NCBI RefSeq assembly: GCF_009729205.1
Contig: NZ_VTHB01000006.1
Span: 265,546-329,545 of the forward strand
Reading direction: 5' to 3'
DNA from: Mycobacteroides sp. CBMA 271
Lineage (GTDB): Bacteria; Actinomycetota; Actinomycetes; Mycobacteriales; Mycobacteriaceae
Length of the DNA stretch: 64,000 nt
Shown here: piece after piece, positions 14,825-26,600 of the stretch
How the letters are laid out: the number at the start of each line of letters is the position of its first letter
Position numbering within the stretch: the stretch's first letter is position 1
Position numbers and translations under genes: made by a program
The notes under the pieces: model-generated
The model's database searches: none
The model's input: only the letters and a program-made list of their open reading frames with translations
What the model was told of the DNA's origin: nothing

Positions 14825-17800
14825 ATGACTGATACGCAAGAGGATTCGACACCAGGGGCCGAGCTTAAGGTCCCCGAGGCGACCGAAGCGGCGGATGACG
14901 GCACCGGCTCTGATGCTCTTCCCGCAAGCGGATCATCGCAGGTCGACCTGACGGTCGCCGAGATGCGCCTGTGGCTGCGCAACTGGATCGCCACCGCCAC
15001 CGGGGTGAGCCCCGACCGCATCGACGAGTCGGCACCGATGGTGGAGATGGGTCTGTCCTCGCGCGACGCCGTCGCGATGGCCGCGGATATCGAAGACCTG
15101 GTTGGTGTCACGCTGACCGCCACCGTGGCCTTTCAGCACCCGACCATCGAGTCGTTGGCCACCCGCATCATCGAGGGCGAGCCCGAGGCGCCGGATGCTG
15201 CGGATGAGGATTGGACCCGCAATTCCGACGCTGCCGCAGGCGAATTGGATATCGCCGTGATCGGCATTTCCACCCGCTTGCCCGGTGACGTCAACTCCCC
15301 CGCGCAGCTATGGGAGGCGCTGCTGGAGGGGCGTGACGCCATCACCGACCTGCCCGAGGGGCGGTGGGAAGAGTTCACCAGTGAGCCCCGGATCGCCGAA
15401 CGTGTTGCGAAAGCCGCTACCCGCGGCGGATACCTCAAGGACATCAAGGGATTCGACGCCGAGTTCTTCACGCTGTCCAAGATGGAGGCCGACAATATCG
15501 ATCCGCAGCAGCGGATGGCCCTCGAATTGACATGGGAGGCACTGGAGAACGCGCGCATCCCGGCGTCAAGCCTCAAGGGCGACAGCGTTGGCGTCTACGT
15601 CGGCAGCACCAACAACGACTACGTGTACCTGACGGTGGCCGATCCCACTAACGCCCACCCCTACGCCATCACCGGCAACGCGAGTTCGATTATCGCCAAC
15701 CGGGTCTCGTACTTCTTCGACTTCCGTGGGCCGAGCGTTACGGTCGACACCGCGTGTTCTTCCTCGTTGGTCGCGGTGCACCAGGGTGTCAAGGCGCTGC
15801 GGTCAGGTGAGGCCGACGTGGTGGTGGCCGGTGGTGTCAACGCCATCATTACCCCCGTCGTGACCATCGGTTTCGATGAGGTCGGTGGCATCCTCGCGCC
15901 TGACGGGCGCATCAAGTCCTTCTCGCAGGACGCCAATGGGTACAGCCGCTCCGAGGGTGGCGGCATGCTGGTGCTCAAGCGCCTCTCCGATGCGCGGCGA
16001 GACGGCGATCCGATCATGGCGATCATCGCCGGGTCCGCGGTCAACCATGATGGCCGCTCCAATGGTCTGCTCGCGCCCAACCCGGACGCCCAGGCCGATG
16101 TGCTGCGCAAGGCCTACAAGGACGCCGGTATCAATCCCCGCGACGTAGACGTCATCGAGGCACACGGCACCGGCACCATCCTCGGTGACCCGATCGAGGC
16201 CGATGGCCTGGGTCGGGTGGTCGGCCGTGGCCGCGACGCCGCGAAGCCGGCGCTACTGGGCTCGGCCAAGTCGAACTTCGGCCACCTGGAATCCGCGGCG
16301 GGCGCCGCAAGCCTGTCGAAGATCGTGCTTGCGTTGCAGCACAACAAGGTTCCGCCGTCGATCAACTACACCGGCCCCAACCCCTACATCGACTTTGACG
16401 CCGTCCATCTCAAGGTGGTCGACGAGATTTCGGAGTGGCCACGCTATAGCGGTCACGCCATCGCCGGAGTCTCCGGTTTCGGCTTCGGCGGCGCGAATGC
16501 CCACATCGTGGTGCGCGAGGTGCTGCCCATCGATTTGGTAGAACCCAGCGAGAGCGCAGAAGCCGACACCGACGAAGATTCCAGCGGCAAACATGCTGTG
16601 GGAGAGTCGGATCCCGAAGGTGGCGACACCTACGAGGCATCTCGATTTGATGAGTACGGCGAGTTCACGGGCGGGTATTCCGACGAGCCCTATGAGCTGC
16701 CCGGGTTGACCGACGAGGCCAAGCGTCTCCGCGAGGAGGCGCTTGCACAGTTGTCGGGCGAAGAGCCGGTGACTCCCGCTGTGCCGCTGTTTGTTTCGGG
16801 TTTCCTGTCCTCGCGCAAGAAGGCGACCGCCGCGGCGCTGGCCGACTGGATGGAGTCCGAGGAAGGCCGGTCGCACTCGCTGGAGTCCATCGGACGCTCG
16901 TTGTCCCGACGCAATCACGGGCGCTCGCGTGCCGTTGTGTTGGCGCACGATTTCGACGAGGCCATCAAGGGTCTGCGCGCCGTCGCAGACGGCAAGCAGA
17001 AGCCGTACGTGTACTCCACCGATGGTCCGGTCACCAGCGGCCCGGTGTGGGTCATGGCAGGCTTCGGCGCCCAGCACCGCAAGATGGGCAAGGCCCTCTA
17101 CCTAAGAGACCCGATCTTCGCGGAGTGGATCAACAAGGTCGACGCGTACGTCCAGGACGAGCGCGGCTATTCGGTGGTCGAGCTGATCCTCGACGACTCG
17201 CACGAGTACGGCATCGAAACGTCCAACATCGTCATCTTCGCCATTCAGATTGGCCTTGGCGAGGTGCTCAAGGCACACGGTGCCCGGCCCGCCGCGGTGA
17301 TCGGCCAGTCGCTGGGTGAGCCGGCGTCGGCATACTTCGCCGGCGGATTGTCGCTGCAGGACGCCACTCGGGTCATCTGCTCGCGCGCCCACCTGATGGG
17401 TGAGGGCGAGGCCATGCTGTTCGGCGAGTACATCCGCCTCATGGCGCTGGTGGAGTACTCGGCCGAGGAGCTCAAGACGGTGTTCGGGGACTTCCCCGAC
17501 CTGGAGGTGTGCGTCTACGCGGCACCGTCCCAGACTGTCATCGGCGGCCCGCCGGCGCAGATCGACGCCATTGTCGAACGCTGCGAGGCCGAGGGCCGGT
17601 TTGCGCGCAAACTGCAGACCAAGGGCGCCGGCCACACCTCGCAGATGGATCCGCTGCTGGGTGAGTTCGCTGCAGAGTTGCAGGGCATCGCGCCGACGAG
17701 CCCGGCCGTCGGAATCTTCTCGACGGTGCACGAAGGGACTTACGTCAGGCCTGGCGGCGACCCGCTCCACGACGTCGAGTACTGGAAGAAGGGGATGCGG

Positions 17801-20203
17801 CACAGCGTCTACTTCACCCACGGCGCCCGCAACGCTGTCGACGCCGGGTACACCACTTTCCTGGAGCTGGCCCCGAACCCGGTGGCGCTTATGCAGGTTG
17901 GATTGACGACCGCTGCCTCCGGCCTCCATGACGCACAGCTGATCGCGACCCTCGCCCGCAAGGAGGACGAGGTCGAGTCCATGGTCAAGACCATGGCCCA
18001 GCTGTATGTGCACGGCCACGCCCTGGACCCGCGGACGTTGTTTGACAGGTCCACCAAATCTTCCGATTACGCGCCGATTCCGCCGACCCAGTTCAAGCGC
18101 AAGGAGCATTGGCTCTCGGCGCATTTCAGTGTCGACGGCATCACCCGGATCCCGGGTACGCATGTGTCGCTGCCCGACGGCAAGCACGTGTGGGAATGGC
18201 AGCCGGGGGCCGCTGCTACGGTATTCAATCCCGAGGCGGCATCTAATGTTCTTGCCGATCTGGTGAAAGCCGCTGCGGTAGCGGTTCTTCCGGATGCTCA
18301 GCTCACCGCTTCCGAGCAGCGGGCGATCCCGGGCGAGGGTTCGACCCTGGTGACCACGCTGTCCCGGCATCCGGGTGGGGCCACCGTGCAGGTGCATGCC
18401 CGCATGGGTGAATCGTTCACCCTCGTCTATGACTCCGTGGTCAGCCGAGGGGCGGCTTCCGCCGGGGCAGGTGCGCTGCCGTTCGCGACCGCGGCGGGTG
18501 TCGCCACCAACGGTTCCGCTGTGGCCACGGCAACGCCGAAGGCCGCCGTGGCCGTCGCGGAAGAGGAAGTGCCCGAAGAGATTCACGACAACCTGCTCTC
18601 CGGTGCGGGTGCGGGCGCCGACTTCAAGAAGTGGAGCAAGGAGTCCGGCGAGCCCATCATCGAGCGTCTGGCCGCCATCGTGTCGCTGGCCATGGGTTAC
18701 GAGCCCGAGGACGTGCCGCGTGAGGTGCCGCTCATCGAGCTGGGTCTGGACTCGCTGATGGCGGTGCGCATCAAGAATCGCGTCGAGTTCGACTTCGATC
18801 TGCCGCCCATTCAGCTGCAGGCCGTTCGCGATGCGAACCTGCTCGATGTCGAGCGACTGGTCATCTACGCGTTGGAGAACCCTGACGCCGTGCATGAGCT
18901 GCACGACTTCCAGCAGACCGACGAGTTCAAGAACGCGGGGCCGACCGGCGGCATGTTGTCGAAGGCCGATCTTGAGCAGGCCCTGAACGCTGGTGCTGCC
19001 GAGGCTGCGCCGGCCGAGGAGCCGCAGGCGGAACCCGTTGCCGAGCCTGCTGTTTCGGCGGAAACGAGCGAGCTGGCCAAGGCCGCGGCAGTGCTGAACC
19101 AGGAGGCCATCGCCGAGGCCCTGAATGCCGATGTGCCACCGCGTGATGCGGCCGAGCGTGTCGCCTTCGCGACGTGGGCCATTGTCACCGGAGAATCGCC
19201 CGGCAGCATCTTCAACGCGCTGCCCAAGATCGACGATGAGACGGCAGTCAAACTCGCCGAACGGCTTTCGCAGCGTGCCGACGGCGAGATTCCTGCCGAG
19301 GAAGTCAAGCTCGCGCCGACCATCGAGGCGCTGGGTGAGGTTGTCCGCAGCCGCCTGGAGGCGGGCAAGATCGACGGCTTCGTGCGGACTCTGGCGCCGC
19401 GACCGGAAGGCGCTACGACCGTCCCCGTCTTTGTCTTCCATCCGGCGGGTGGATCGACGGTGGTCTACGAGCCGCTGCTCAAGCGGCTGCCCGAGGGCAC
19501 GCCGATGTTCGGGTTCGAGCGTGTCGAGGGCACCATCGAGGAGCGGGCCGCGCAGTACGTGCCGAAACTCATGGAGCTACATAAGGGCCCGTTCATCCTC
19601 GCCGGGTGGTCACTCGGCGCGGTGCTGGCGTACGCCTGCGCGGTGGGCCTGAAGGAGGCCGGGGCCGAGGTCGCTTGGGTCGGCAACATTGACGGGGTAC
19701 GCCCCGGAACGCCGATCCTGCAGACCACGGAGGAAAACCGGAAGCGCTGGGACAGATATGCGGCCTTCGCGCAGAAGACGTTCAACGTGGAGATCCCGGC
19801 GATCCCGTACGAGCAGCTTGAGGAGCTCGACGACGCCGGTCAGGTGACGTTCGTGTTGGAGGCCGTCAAGGCCAGCGGTGTGTCCATCCCGGGCGGGATC
19901 ATCGAGCACCAGCGCACGTCCTATCTGGATCAGCGGGCGATCGACACCTCCCACCCGGTGCCGTTCGACGGGCATATGACGCTGTACATGGCCGATCGGT
20001 ACCACGATGACGCCATCACCTTCGAACCGGCGTACGCCACTCGCGAGCCCGATGGCGGCTGGGGTGAGTTCGTCTCCGATCTTGAGGTGGTTCCCGTCGG
20101 TGGGGAGCACATCCAGATCATCGACGAACCGATCATCGCTAAGGTCGGTGCACATATGAGTCAAGCGCTTCGCACCATCAATGCCCAGAACCAGGAAGGT
20201 TAG
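14825..20203 (+). CDS. pks13: Polyketide synthase Pks13 (mycolic acid condensase)
   Basis: Condenses the activated meromycolate with a carboxylated C24-C26 acyl chain and transfers the product to trehalose. The order is N-terminal ACP (Ser79 in GLSSRD), ketosynthase (Cys311 in VDTACSSS; His in EAHGTGT and KSNFGH), acyltransferase (Ser829 in GQSLGEP), C-terminal ACP (Ser1310 in LGLDSLM) and thioesterase (Ser1596 in GWSLGA). The first two active sites are each 24 residues beyond their Mtb numbers. Offsets grow later because of longer linkers, notably an acidic insert near residues 575-635 and an Ala/Glu-rich linker before the TE. At 1792 residues it is longer than Mtb Pks13 (1733). The TE is the target of several experimental inhibitors. 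Confidence 0.98.
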   Translation: MTDTQEDSTPGAELKVPEATEAADDGTGSDALPASGSSQVDLTVAEMRLWLRNWIATATGVSPDRIDESAPMVEMGLSSRDAVAMAADIEDLVGVTLTATVAFQHPTIESLATRIIEGEPEAPDAADEDWTRNSDAAAGELDIAVIGISTRLPGDVNSPAQLWEALLEGRDAITDLPEGRWEEFTSEPRIAERVAKAATRGGYLKDIKGFDAEFFTLSKMEADNIDPQQRMALELTWEALENARIPASSLKGDSVGVYVGSTNNDYVYLTVADPTNAHPYAITGNASSIIANRVSYFFDFRGPSVTVDTACSSSLVAVHQGVKALRSGEADVVVAGGVNAIITPVVTIGFDEVGGILAPDGRIKSFSQDANGYSRSEGGGMLVLKRLSDARRDGDPIMAIIAGSAVNHDGRSNGLLAPNPDAQADVLRKAYKDAGINPRDVDVIEAHGTGTILGDPIEADGLGRVVGRGRDAAKPALLGSAKSNFGHLESAAGAASLSKIVLALQHNKVPPSINYTGPNPYIDFDAVHLKVVDEISEWPRYSGHAIAGVSGFGFGGANAHIVVREVLPIDLVEPSESAEADTDEDSSGKHAVGESDPEGGDTYEASRFDEYGEFTGGYSDEPYELPGLTDEAKRLREEALAQLSGEEPVTPAVPLFVSGFLSSRKKATAAALADWMESEEGRSHSLESIGRSLSRRNHGRSRAVVLAHDFDEAIKGLRAVADGKQKPYVYSTDGPVTSGPVWVMAGFGAQHRKMGKALYLRDPIFAEWINKVDAYVQDERGYSVVELILDDSHEYGIETSNIVIFAIQIGLGEVLKAHGARPAAVIGQSLGEPASAYFAGGLSLQDATRVICSRAHLMGEGEAMLFGEYIRLMALVEYSAEELKTVFGDFPDLEVCVYAAPSQTVIGGPPAQIDAIVERCEAEGRFARKLQTKGAGHTSQMDPLLGEFAAELQGIAPTSPAVGIFSTVHEGTYVRPGGDPLHDVEYWKKGMRHSVYFTHGARNAVDAGYTTFLELAPNPVALMQVGLTTAASGLHDAQLIATLARKEDEVESMVKTMAQLYVHGHALDPRTLFDRSTKSSDYAPIPPTQFKRKEHWLSAHFSVDGITRIPGTHVSLPDGKHVWEWQPGAAATVFNPEAASNVLADLVKAAAVAVLPDAQLTASEQRAIPGEGSTLVTTLSRHPGGATVQVHARMGESFTLVYDSVVSRGAASAGAGALPFATAAGVATNGSAVATATPKAAVAVAEEEVPEEIHDNLLSGAGAGADFKKWSKESGEPIIERLAAIVSLAMGYEPEDVPREVPLIELGLDSLMAVRIKNRVEFDFDLPPIQLQAVRDANLLDVERLVIYALENPDAVHELHDFQQTDEFKNAGPTGGMLSKADLEQALNAGAAEAAPAEEPQAEPVAEPAVSAETSELAKAAAVLNQEAIAEALNADVPPRDAAERVAFATWAIVTGESPGSIFNALPKIDDETAVKLAERLSQRADGEIPAEEVKLAPTIEALGEVVRSRLEAGKIDGFVRTLAPRPEGATTVPVFVFHPAGGSTVVYEPLLKRLPEGTPMFGFERVEGTIEERAAQYVPKLMELHKGPFILAGWSLGAVLAYACAVGLKEAGAEVAWVGNIDGVRPGTPILQTTEENRKRWDRYAAFAQKTFNVEIPAIPYEQLEELDDAGQVTFVLEAVKASGVSIPGGIIEHQRTSYLDQRAIDTSHPVPFDGHMTLYMADRYHDDAITFEPAYATREPDGGWGEFVSDLEVVPVGGEHIQIIDEPIIAKVGAHMSQALRTINAQNQEG

Positions 20204-20208
20204 GGATA

Positions 20209-21759
20209 GTGCCCCCACACACAACCGCCGAGAAGCTGGCCGACCTGCGCGAGCGGATGGCGCGCACTCAGGAGCCGGGTGATCCCAAGGCCATCGCCAA
20301 GCGTGACGCCAAGGGCATCCCGAGTGCCCGCGCTCGAATCAATTCGCTGGTGGACAAGGGCAGCTTCCTGGAGCTCGACGCCTTCGCGCGCACGCCCGGT
20401 GATCCCAATGCGCCGTACACCGACGGAGTGGTGACCGGTTTCGGCCGCATCGACGGGCGTCCCGTGGCGGTGTTCTCCCACGACCAGACGGTCTATCAGG
20501 GCAGCGTCGGTGAAATGTTCGGCCGCAAGGTGGCCAAGCTCATGGAATGGGCCGCGACCAACGGCTGCCCGGTGGTTGGCATCAACGACTCGGCCGGCGC
20601 CCGCATCCAGGACACCGCGACGTCGCTGGCCTGGTATGCCGAACTGGGCCGTCGCCATGAGCTGCTGCGCGGCCTGGTCCCGGAGATCTCGTTGATCTTC
20701 GGTAAGTGTGCCGGCGGCGCGGTGTATTCGCCGATTCAGACCGACCTCGTGGTTGCGGTGCGCGACCGGGGTTACATGTTCATCACCGGCCCGGATGTCA
20801 TCAAGGACGTCACCGGCGAGGACGTCACCTTCGACGAACTCGGTGGGGCCGATGTGCAGGCGCAGCGCGGCAATATCCACAAGGTTGTTGAGGATGAGGC
20901 GGCCGCGTACCAGTACGTGCGCGACTACCTGAGTTTCTTGCCCGCCAACACCTTTGACTACCCGCCGATCGTCAACCCGGGTCTGGAGCCCGAGATCACC
21001 GAGGACGACCTGTACCTCGACACGATCGTCCCGGATGCCGACAACCAGGGCTACGACATGCACGAGATCCTGCTGCGGATTTTCGATGACGGCGACATCT
21101 TCGAGATCGCCGACCAGCGGAGCCCGTCCATGATCACCGCGTTCGCACGTGTCGACGGACATCCGGTCGGGGTGATCGCCAACCAGCCGATGCACATGTC
21201 TGGTGCGGTAGGTAATGAGGCCTCCGACAAGGCGGCCGGGTTCATCAGATTCTGCGATTCGTTCAATTTGCCATTGGTGTTCGTCGTCGATACCCCCGGT
21301 GCCATGCCGGGTGTGGAGGAGGAGACGAACGGCGTCATCAAACGTGGCGGACGGTTCTTCAACGCCGTGGTGGAGGCCGACGTGCCGAAGGTGACCTTCA
21401 TCATCCGTAAGGCCTACGGCGGCGGATACGCGGTGATGGGCTCCAAGCAGCTGAGCGCGGATCTGAACTACGCCTGGCCGACTGCGCGCATCGCGGTGAT
21501 CGGTGCCGAGGGTGCCGCGCAGCTGCTGGTGAAGCGGTTCCCCGACCCGACAGCACCGGAGGTGCTGAAGATCCGGGCCGACTTCATCGAGGGCTACAAC
21601 GCCAACCTGGCCACTCCGTGGATCGCCGCCGAACGTGGTTACATCGACGGTGTCATCGAACCGCATCAGACCCGGCTGCTGCTGCGTAAGTCGCTGAAAT
21701 TGTTGCGGGACAAGCAGATTAGCCGCGTGCAGCGCAAGCACGGTCTGACCCCGATCTAA
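20209..21759 (+). CDS. accD4: Acyl-CoA carboxylase beta subunit AccD4
   Basis: Carboxyltransferase subunit that, with AccA3 and other subunits, makes the carboxyacyl-CoA extender used by Pks13. The 516 residues show the two-lobed carboxyltransferase fold: an N-lobe with [31 protein letters not shown] and [11 protein letters not shown]; and a C-lobe with [24 protein letters not shown] and [23 protein letters not shown]. The GTG start at 20209 is 5 bases after the pks13 stop; AGGTTAGGG gives a ribosome site. Operon with fadD32 and pks13 as in Mtb. A long hairpin follows the stop. Confidence 0.96.
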   Translation: MPPHTTAEKLADLRERMARTQEPGDPKAIAKRDAKGIPSARARINSLVDKGSFLELDAFARTPGDPNAPYTDGVVTGFGRIDGRPVAVFSHDQTVYQGSVGEMFGRKVAKLMEWAATNGCPVVGINDSAGARIQDTATSLAWYAELGRRHELLRGLVPEISLIFGKCAGGAVYSPIQTDLVVAVRDRGYMFITGPDVIKDVTGEDVTFDELGGADVQAQRGNIHKVVEDEAAAYQYVRDYLSFLPANTFDYPPIVNPGLEPEITEDDLYLDTIVPDADNQGYDMHEILLRIFDDGDIFEIADQRSPSMITAFARVDGHPVGVIANQPMHMSGAVGNEASDKAAGFIRFCDSFNLPLVFVVDTPGAMPGVEEETNGVIKRGGRFFNAVVEADVPKVTFIIRKAYGGGYAVMGSKQLSADLNYAWPTARIAVIGAEGAAQLLVKRFPDPTAPEVLKIRADFIEGYNANLATPWIAAERGYIDGVIEPHQTRLLLRKSLKLLRDKQISRVQRKHGLTPI

Positions 21760-21781
21760 CGGTCCCCTCCTTTTCCGCCAG

Positions 21782-21831
21782 CAGACGCTTAGTGCATCAA
21801 AAGCCCAGGACGGGCCTGCGCTAAGCGTCTG
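21782..21831. terminator. Bidirectional hairpin between accD4 and the 4-TM gene
   Basis: CAGACGCTTAG (21782-21792) pairs perfectly with CTAAGCGTCTG (21821-21831), and pairing extends inward with a wobble. The hairpin lies between converging genes, so it can terminate both. Confidence 0.7.
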
Positions 21832-21846
21832 TTCGCGTGGGGAGGG

Positions 21847-22260
21847 TCAGTCGCGTAGGACCAGCGCGCGGCTGCCGGCGTGGGCCCAGACCACGGCCGC
21901 GCCGATCGCCACCACCACCGTCACCCAGGAGAACCAGGTGACGTCGACGCGTGGCCCCGTGATGAAGCTGTCCTGTACGGCCGGCCAGTAGGTCGGCATG
22001 AGGTGCACATAGCCGAGTCCGAGCACGCTCGCGGTGCCGACAACCACGGTGGCCTCGGGCGCGTGCTTGCGGTGGCGCAGGATCATCGTGACCGCCACCG
22101 CGATGAACACGGCGTGGGTGGCGGCCAGGTAGGTGAGGGTCAGGGGAGTCGCGTTCAGGCCGCGTCGCAGGTGGTCCCCGAGATCCAGCGCCCAGCCGAT
22201 GACGAACGCGATGGTGGCTCCCCGTAAGAACGTGTCGGCGCGAGCACTCAGCGGTGACAT
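21847..22260 (-). CDS. Unknown four-helix membrane protein
   Basis: A 137-residue protein with about four hydrophobic segments: FLRGATIAFVIGWAL, LTLTYLAATHAVFIAVAVTMI, ATVVVGTASVLGLGYVHLM and VTWFSWVTVVVAIGAAVVWAH. It has a basic connecting loop (LRHRKHAPE) and a short C-terminus. I do not recognise the family. The ATG at 22260 has GGAGG (in GGAGGTCACG) just upstream. A 7-bp inverted repeat with a BlaI/CopY-like look sits 16 bases before the start, so it may be under such a repressor. The next gene (CDF exporter) is upstream on the same strand, ending 39 bases away. Confidence 0.65.
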   Translation of the reverse strand: MSPLSARADTFLRGATIAFVIGWALDLGDHLRRGLNATPLTLTYLAATHAVFIAVAVTMILRHRKHAPEATVVVGTASVLGLGYVHLMPTYWPAVQDSFITGPRVDVTWFSWVTVVVAIGAAVVWAHAGSRALVLRD

Positions 22261-22275
22261 CGTGACCTCCGTTGG

Positions 22276-22296
22276 TCTACTACATTCGATAGTAGA
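22276..22296 (-). promoter_or_regulatory. Inverted repeat, BlaI/CopY-type operator candidate
   Basis: TCTACTA (22276-22282) and TAGTAGA (22290-22296) form a perfect 7-bp inverted repeat with a 7-base spacer, immediately upstream of the 22260 start. The TACTAC/GTAGTA core resembles BlaI-family sites; the assignment is inference. Confidence 0.45.
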
Positions 22297-22299
22297 TAC

Positions 22300-23274
22300 C
22301 TAGCTAGCGCCCGGCAAGGGGCTCGCATTCGCGCGGTACGGCGTTCCATGGGGGTCGAGGCAATGCTCCGACGTCTCGGCATCGTCATGGTCGACTTGCA
22401 ACGTGGTGTGGTCGATGTCGTACTGCTTATGGAGTAACTGCTCAAGATCACGTCGTATTCCATGGCAGTCCGCTTTGGGCGCCACCAAGATGTGTGCCGA
22501 CAGCGCGGGCTGGCCGGAGGTGATCTGCCAGATGTGCAGATCGTGCACCTCGGTGACGGATTCCACGGCGGCGAGCTGGGCGCCGATGGCGTCGGGATCA
22601 AGGTTGGCGGGAGCTGCTTCCAGGAAGATGCGCCCCGATTCGCGCACCAGGCTCCATCCCGCCTTGAGCATCAGCGCGGCGACGACGAGGGCCGCGATGG
22701 CGTCCGCGCGGGTGAACCCGGTGAGCCACACCACGGCACCCGCAATGGCGGTGGCGATGAACGCGTACAGGTCGTTGAGGATGTGTTGGAAGGCGCCCTC
22801 GACATTGAGGCTGCTGCGGTTCGCCTTGCTGATGCACCAGGTGGCTGCCACGTTGACGACGATTCCGACCAGCGCGGTGATGAAGACCAGCAGCCCAGAC
22901 ACCTCGGGGGGGTTGATCAACCGGCGGATGCCCTCGTAGATGAAGAAGGCCGCGAGCAGGAACAGGGTCATCCCATTGGCCTGTGCGGACAGAATCTCCG
23001 CGCGCTTGAGCCCGTAGGTATAGCTGCCGCGGGCGGGGCGGGCGGCCAACCGAATGGCGATGAGCGCCAACACGATCGACGCCGCGTCGGTGAGCATGTG
23101 CCCGGCATCGGAGATCAGCGCCAGCGACTGGGCGATGATGCCGATCACGACCTCTACAGCCATGAAGCTGCCGATCAGGACGAGGGCGATGGTCAACCAT
23201 TTCCGATCGGCCGTGGCGCTCACGCCGTGACTATGTGAGTGCCCCGACCCGTGTTCGTGTGCGTCCGTTGCCAT
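22300..23274 (-). CDS. Cation diffusion facilitator (zinc/cobalt exporter)
   Basis: A CDF-family metal/proton antiporter of the inner membrane. The His-rich N-terminus (HEHGSGHSHSHG) precedes six membrane helices. The metal site is formed by two HxxxD motifs: SDAGHMLTDAAS in helix 2 and FQHILNDLYAF in helix 5. A cytoplasmic C-terminal domain has VHDLHIWQI. The ATG at 23274 is preceded by AAGGAG at ideal spacing, so it is preferred over the ATG six codons upstream. It is divergent from a zinc-ribbon gene, with a 12-bp palindrome between them, suggesting shared metal-responsive control. The exact metal cannot be told. Confidence 0.9.
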   Translation of the reverse strand: MATDAHEHGSGHSHSHGVSATADRKWLTIALVLIGSFMAVEVVIGIIAQSLALISDAGHMLTDAASIVLALIAIRLAARPARGSYTYGLKRAEILSAQANGMTLFLLAAFFIYEGIRRLINPPEVSGLLVFITALVGIVVNVAATWCISKANRSSLNVEGAFQHILNDLYAFIATAIAGAVVWLTGFTRADAIAALVVAALMLKAGWSLVRESGRIFLEAAPANLDPDAIGAQLAAVESVTEVHDLHIWQITSGQPALSAHILVAPKADCHGIRRDLEQLLHKQYDIDHTTLQVDHDDAETSEHCLDPHGTPYRANASPLPGAS

Positions 23275-23307
23275 GTTCACGCTCCTTATCAATCATGCAA
23301 ACATATG

Positions 23308-23319
23308 CATGCTAGCATG
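23308..23319. promoter_or_regulatory. 12-bp perfect palindrome between CDF and zinc-ribbon genes
   Basis: CATGCTAGCATG is a perfect palindrome in a 49-base divergent intergenic region. It includes TAGCAT, a possible -10 box, ending 5 bases before the ATG at 23324. Binding here could control both genes; the plus-strand gene would then be leaderless. Confidence 0.5.
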
Positions 23320-23323
23320 TGTA

Positions 23324-23617
23324 ATGACAAACGTTCAGGCTAGTTCTCCGTTGACCTGCCCCAAGTGCGAGTCGCAAATGCTGTCGACCAAGTGGTTCGG
23401 CGTGCGTACCTTCCAATGCACGGGATGCGCCGCGGTACTGCTGGAGCAGGACAGCCTTCAGCAGTTTGTGGACGGTGCCGCCCGCTTCGGCCCGTCTGCG
23501 CACATCGATCAGCCGCAGTCCTATCCGCCGCCGCCCCCGCAGGACTACCGCGGCATCATGGGCGGGCTATTTGGCGGGGGTGGCCACGGCAATCGGCGCC
23601 GAGGCGGTCACCACTGA
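23324..23617 (+). CDS. TFIIB-type zinc-ribbon protein
   Basis: A 97-residue protein with an N-terminal zinc ribbon: CPKCESQ and, 18 residues later, CTGCAA. This is the zf-TFIIB family found as small stand-alone proteins in actinobacteria. The C-terminal half is Pro-rich (YPPPPPQDYRG) then Gly/His/Arg-rich (GGGGHGNRRRGGHH), probably disordered and possibly metal or nucleic-acid binding. There is no ribosome site before the ATG, and a -10-like TAGCAT ends 5 bases before it, suggesting a leaderless mRNA. Its function is unknown; pairing with a CDF exporter hints at metal homeostasis. Confidence 0.75.
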   Translation: MTNVQASSPLTCPKCESQMLSTKWFGVRTFQCTGCAAVLLEQDSLQQFVDGAARFGPSAHIDQPQSYPPPPPQDYRGIMGGLFGGGGHGNRRRGGHH

Positions 23618-23622
23618 CCCCG

Positions 23623-23654
23623 CCGAGTGCGCAATTGCGCACCGCGCTACTCGG
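23623..23654. terminator. Hairpin between converging zinc-ribbon gene and embB
   Basis: CCGAGT (23623-23628) pairs with ACTCGG (23649-23654). Inside lies a perfect 16-bp palindrome GTGCGCAATTGCGCAC (23627-23642). The position between two converging genes suggests termination; there is no T tract. Confidence 0.5.
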
Positions 23655-23690
23655 ACGATGCATTCCTCCGTGCACGCTCGCCGAGCTGAA

Positions 23691-26600
23691 CTACGGACCG
23701 ATCCGGATCTTGTTCGGCTTCCATAGCCCGCTGTGCACCGCCGAGCCGTACTCGATCTGTGCCGGCTGGGCATCGACGAGGGTGTCGAACTTGCGCAGTG
23801 AGCCCCAATCCCGGCCCCAGTCCTTCGACAGATAGGTCGGCATGACGTGTGCTCGCAACAGCAGATCGGTAATGCCGAGTAGACCGCCGTTTACGCCGTC
23901 CTGCCAGGTATCGGTGTCCTTGCGCTTCTGGTCGTAGTCGGGCGTGATCCGGAATTCGGGGACCTCGGTGATCCCGTACTGGTGCAGCATCGGCTGCTGG
24001 CACGGGAAGACGAGCCCGACGGTCCAGTCCAGGAGGACCGGTCTCGTCCTGCCCACGAACTCCTGCAGCGACTTCAGCTGGGGCACCCGGGGCGGCGCGA
24101 AGGCCAGCCAGTCGCCCGGGGTCAGCGATCCGTCGACCGCCACGATCCGCACGGCGGTCGCGGTGTCGGGGATATCCGAACGGGCGAAGCGCAGGTTGCG
24201 CCAGGACGGTGCGGGCCCCAGATCGTAAGGGGTGAGGCGTCCGGCCGGCGTGAAGGCGCCATTCGGGCCGGGCGTGCCGTACTCCAATTGCAATGTCTGC
24301 CCGGATGTCTCGCCCCTGACGTTCTTCGCGGCGATCGTTCCGGCGGCCGTCACCACGACCAGCGGATGGGCGGCATCGCGGGCCGGTAGCTGATACCAGT
24401 CGGAGGTCACCTTCGCCTGCTGCTGCGGGCCTACCCGGTAGGAGCCGACGATCGGCACCCGCGTCGGGTCCAGCCCGTAGGGCAGCCGCACCGTGGAGCC
24501 GTTGACTCCCGGAGTTGTGTTGCGGTCCTTGGAATCCCAGTCGTAGTCGGTGCCGGGCCGGGGGTCATTCATCCGGATGGACTCGGTGACGATCTTGTCC
24601 GGTACCCCGTCGGGAGTGAAACCTGACGGATCGGCACCGCCCAGCGGCCCCAGCGGGCCTGCCTGTGCGCCGATGGCGGAAAGCATTCCGGCGTTCGGAT
24701 CGGCCTCGACGAGTACGTCATCGGCCAGCCCGCATCCACCCGCGAGCTCACGGATGTTGGCCCAGCCGTTGGAATACGACGGATACTGACGAACGACGCC
24801 GATCGCCAGCTGGCAGATGGATGTCAGCACCATGAACCCGGCGGCCCAGGCCACCGGGGCCGAGGTGATGGACTTCGTGACGCGGTTTTCTGTGCGATCG
24901 GGCGAGAAGTGTAGCCACGCGGCGTAGGCGACCGCGAGCGCGAACAGCGCGAAGAACATTGTGCTGACGCTGATTCCGCCGAACTTGGGCATGCTGCTGT
25001 TGAACGGGATGCCGAAGCTCGAGACGTACCACCAGCCGGCCGCACTGGCCCAGCTCAGTGCCAGCACGAACAGCACCGTGGCGACCACGGCCATCCGGTT
25101 GCGACTCCAGCGCAGCACGGCCGGAGACACCAGCACCGTGGCCAACGCCGCCACGGCGGCACCCAGGGCGGCGAACAGCCCGAAGTGGTGCACCCACTTG
25201 GTCGGCGCGAACATCAGGAAGAAGATGGTGCCGAAGACGACGCCCAGCACGCGCCACGCGGGACCGCGTGCCACACCGGCAACTCGTTTGCGCCGCAACA
25301 GGATAAACATCGAGATGAACAGGCACGCGGCGATCAGCAGGAACCCGAAGCGCCGCGATACCGAGCCGTCCACGGTCGGCAGGAACATGTAGTAGTACCG
25401 CAGGTTGTCGGTGTACCAGGCCTGTGAGGGGCCGATCGCCGTGCGAATCCTGGTGGCCTCGATGACCGTTGCCAAGGTTTGATCGGAGAACACCACGGGC
25501 AGGATGACCGTTCCGGCGGCCAGCATCGGTGCGACCAAGGGCCAGGTGCCCACCAGGCGGTGCTTGGCCACGATGATCCGCAGGATGGGCCGGCCACCGG
25601 CGAGCAGGGCGGCGACGGCGATCAGACCCGTCGGCTGGATCCCGAGGGTGAACGCCGCCGTGATGATCGCCAGCGCGGCGGGGGTCAATCGTCGGGAGGT
25701 GATGGCGCGCTCGATGAGCACCCAGGTGATCAGCGAACCGACAGCGATCTGACCCTCGGGACGCAGACCGTTGTTAAACGGGAACCAGGACGCCAGCAGC
25801 ACGAAGCCGGCCGCCCATGCCGCGGGTTGACTGCGCGCGACGGCAGGACCCAAGCGCGGCAACACTTCCCGGCTGATCAGCAGCCAGCAGACCAGCGAGG
25901 CGATCAGGTCGGGCAGCCGGATCCACAGGCTGATATCGCTGACCTTCGTCATGATGGCCAGCAGGTTGTAGTACCAGCCGAAGGGGTCTTCGGGGCTGCC
26001 GAACCAGCGGAAGTAGTTGGCCATGTAGCCGGCGTGCTCGGCGGTGCGAGCCATGCCCATCTGGTAGCCGTCGTCGGAAGACCCCGCCCCGATCACGTAC
26101 CAGAGCACGAGGCTGCCCATGATGACGGCGTCGGGCAGATCGAAACGCCGCCAGCGGGTGGGGATCACCCGCTGCATCCGATGACCGTCGGCCTGATCGA
26201 TGCGCCACAAAGCCAGCAGCGCGATGATGGTGGAGATCACCGCGCCCACCATCGCGACAAGTTTGAGAAGCGTTGGGCTGGAGGAGAATCGCGTGTCGAT
26301 ATGAGCCGTCAGGCTCAGCCCCGCCGGGGCGGGACCGCTGAGCTGGGTGAAGACACCCACGATCTGCGGGCGCAGGTTGGGCTGGGGGTCCCCGCCGGTG
26401 ACCTCGGTACCGTCGGCGTTTTTCAGACCTTCGAACTTCGCGAAGGTCCCCTTGTTGGACGAGGTGATGACGAGCTGTCGACAGTCGGGTGAGGCCACCT
26501 TTGCGCGTGGGACGCTGGCGATGACGACATTGCGGTCGGTGATGTCGACGCGTTCCTTGGTCACCCTGACGAAGAGGCTTTGCAGCATGGCCTGCTTGCC

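Noticed and set aside
17102..19441. 779-codon minus-strand frame in pks13
   Set aside because: High-GC shadow of pks13; no domain, and all Pks13 active sites lie on the plus strand.
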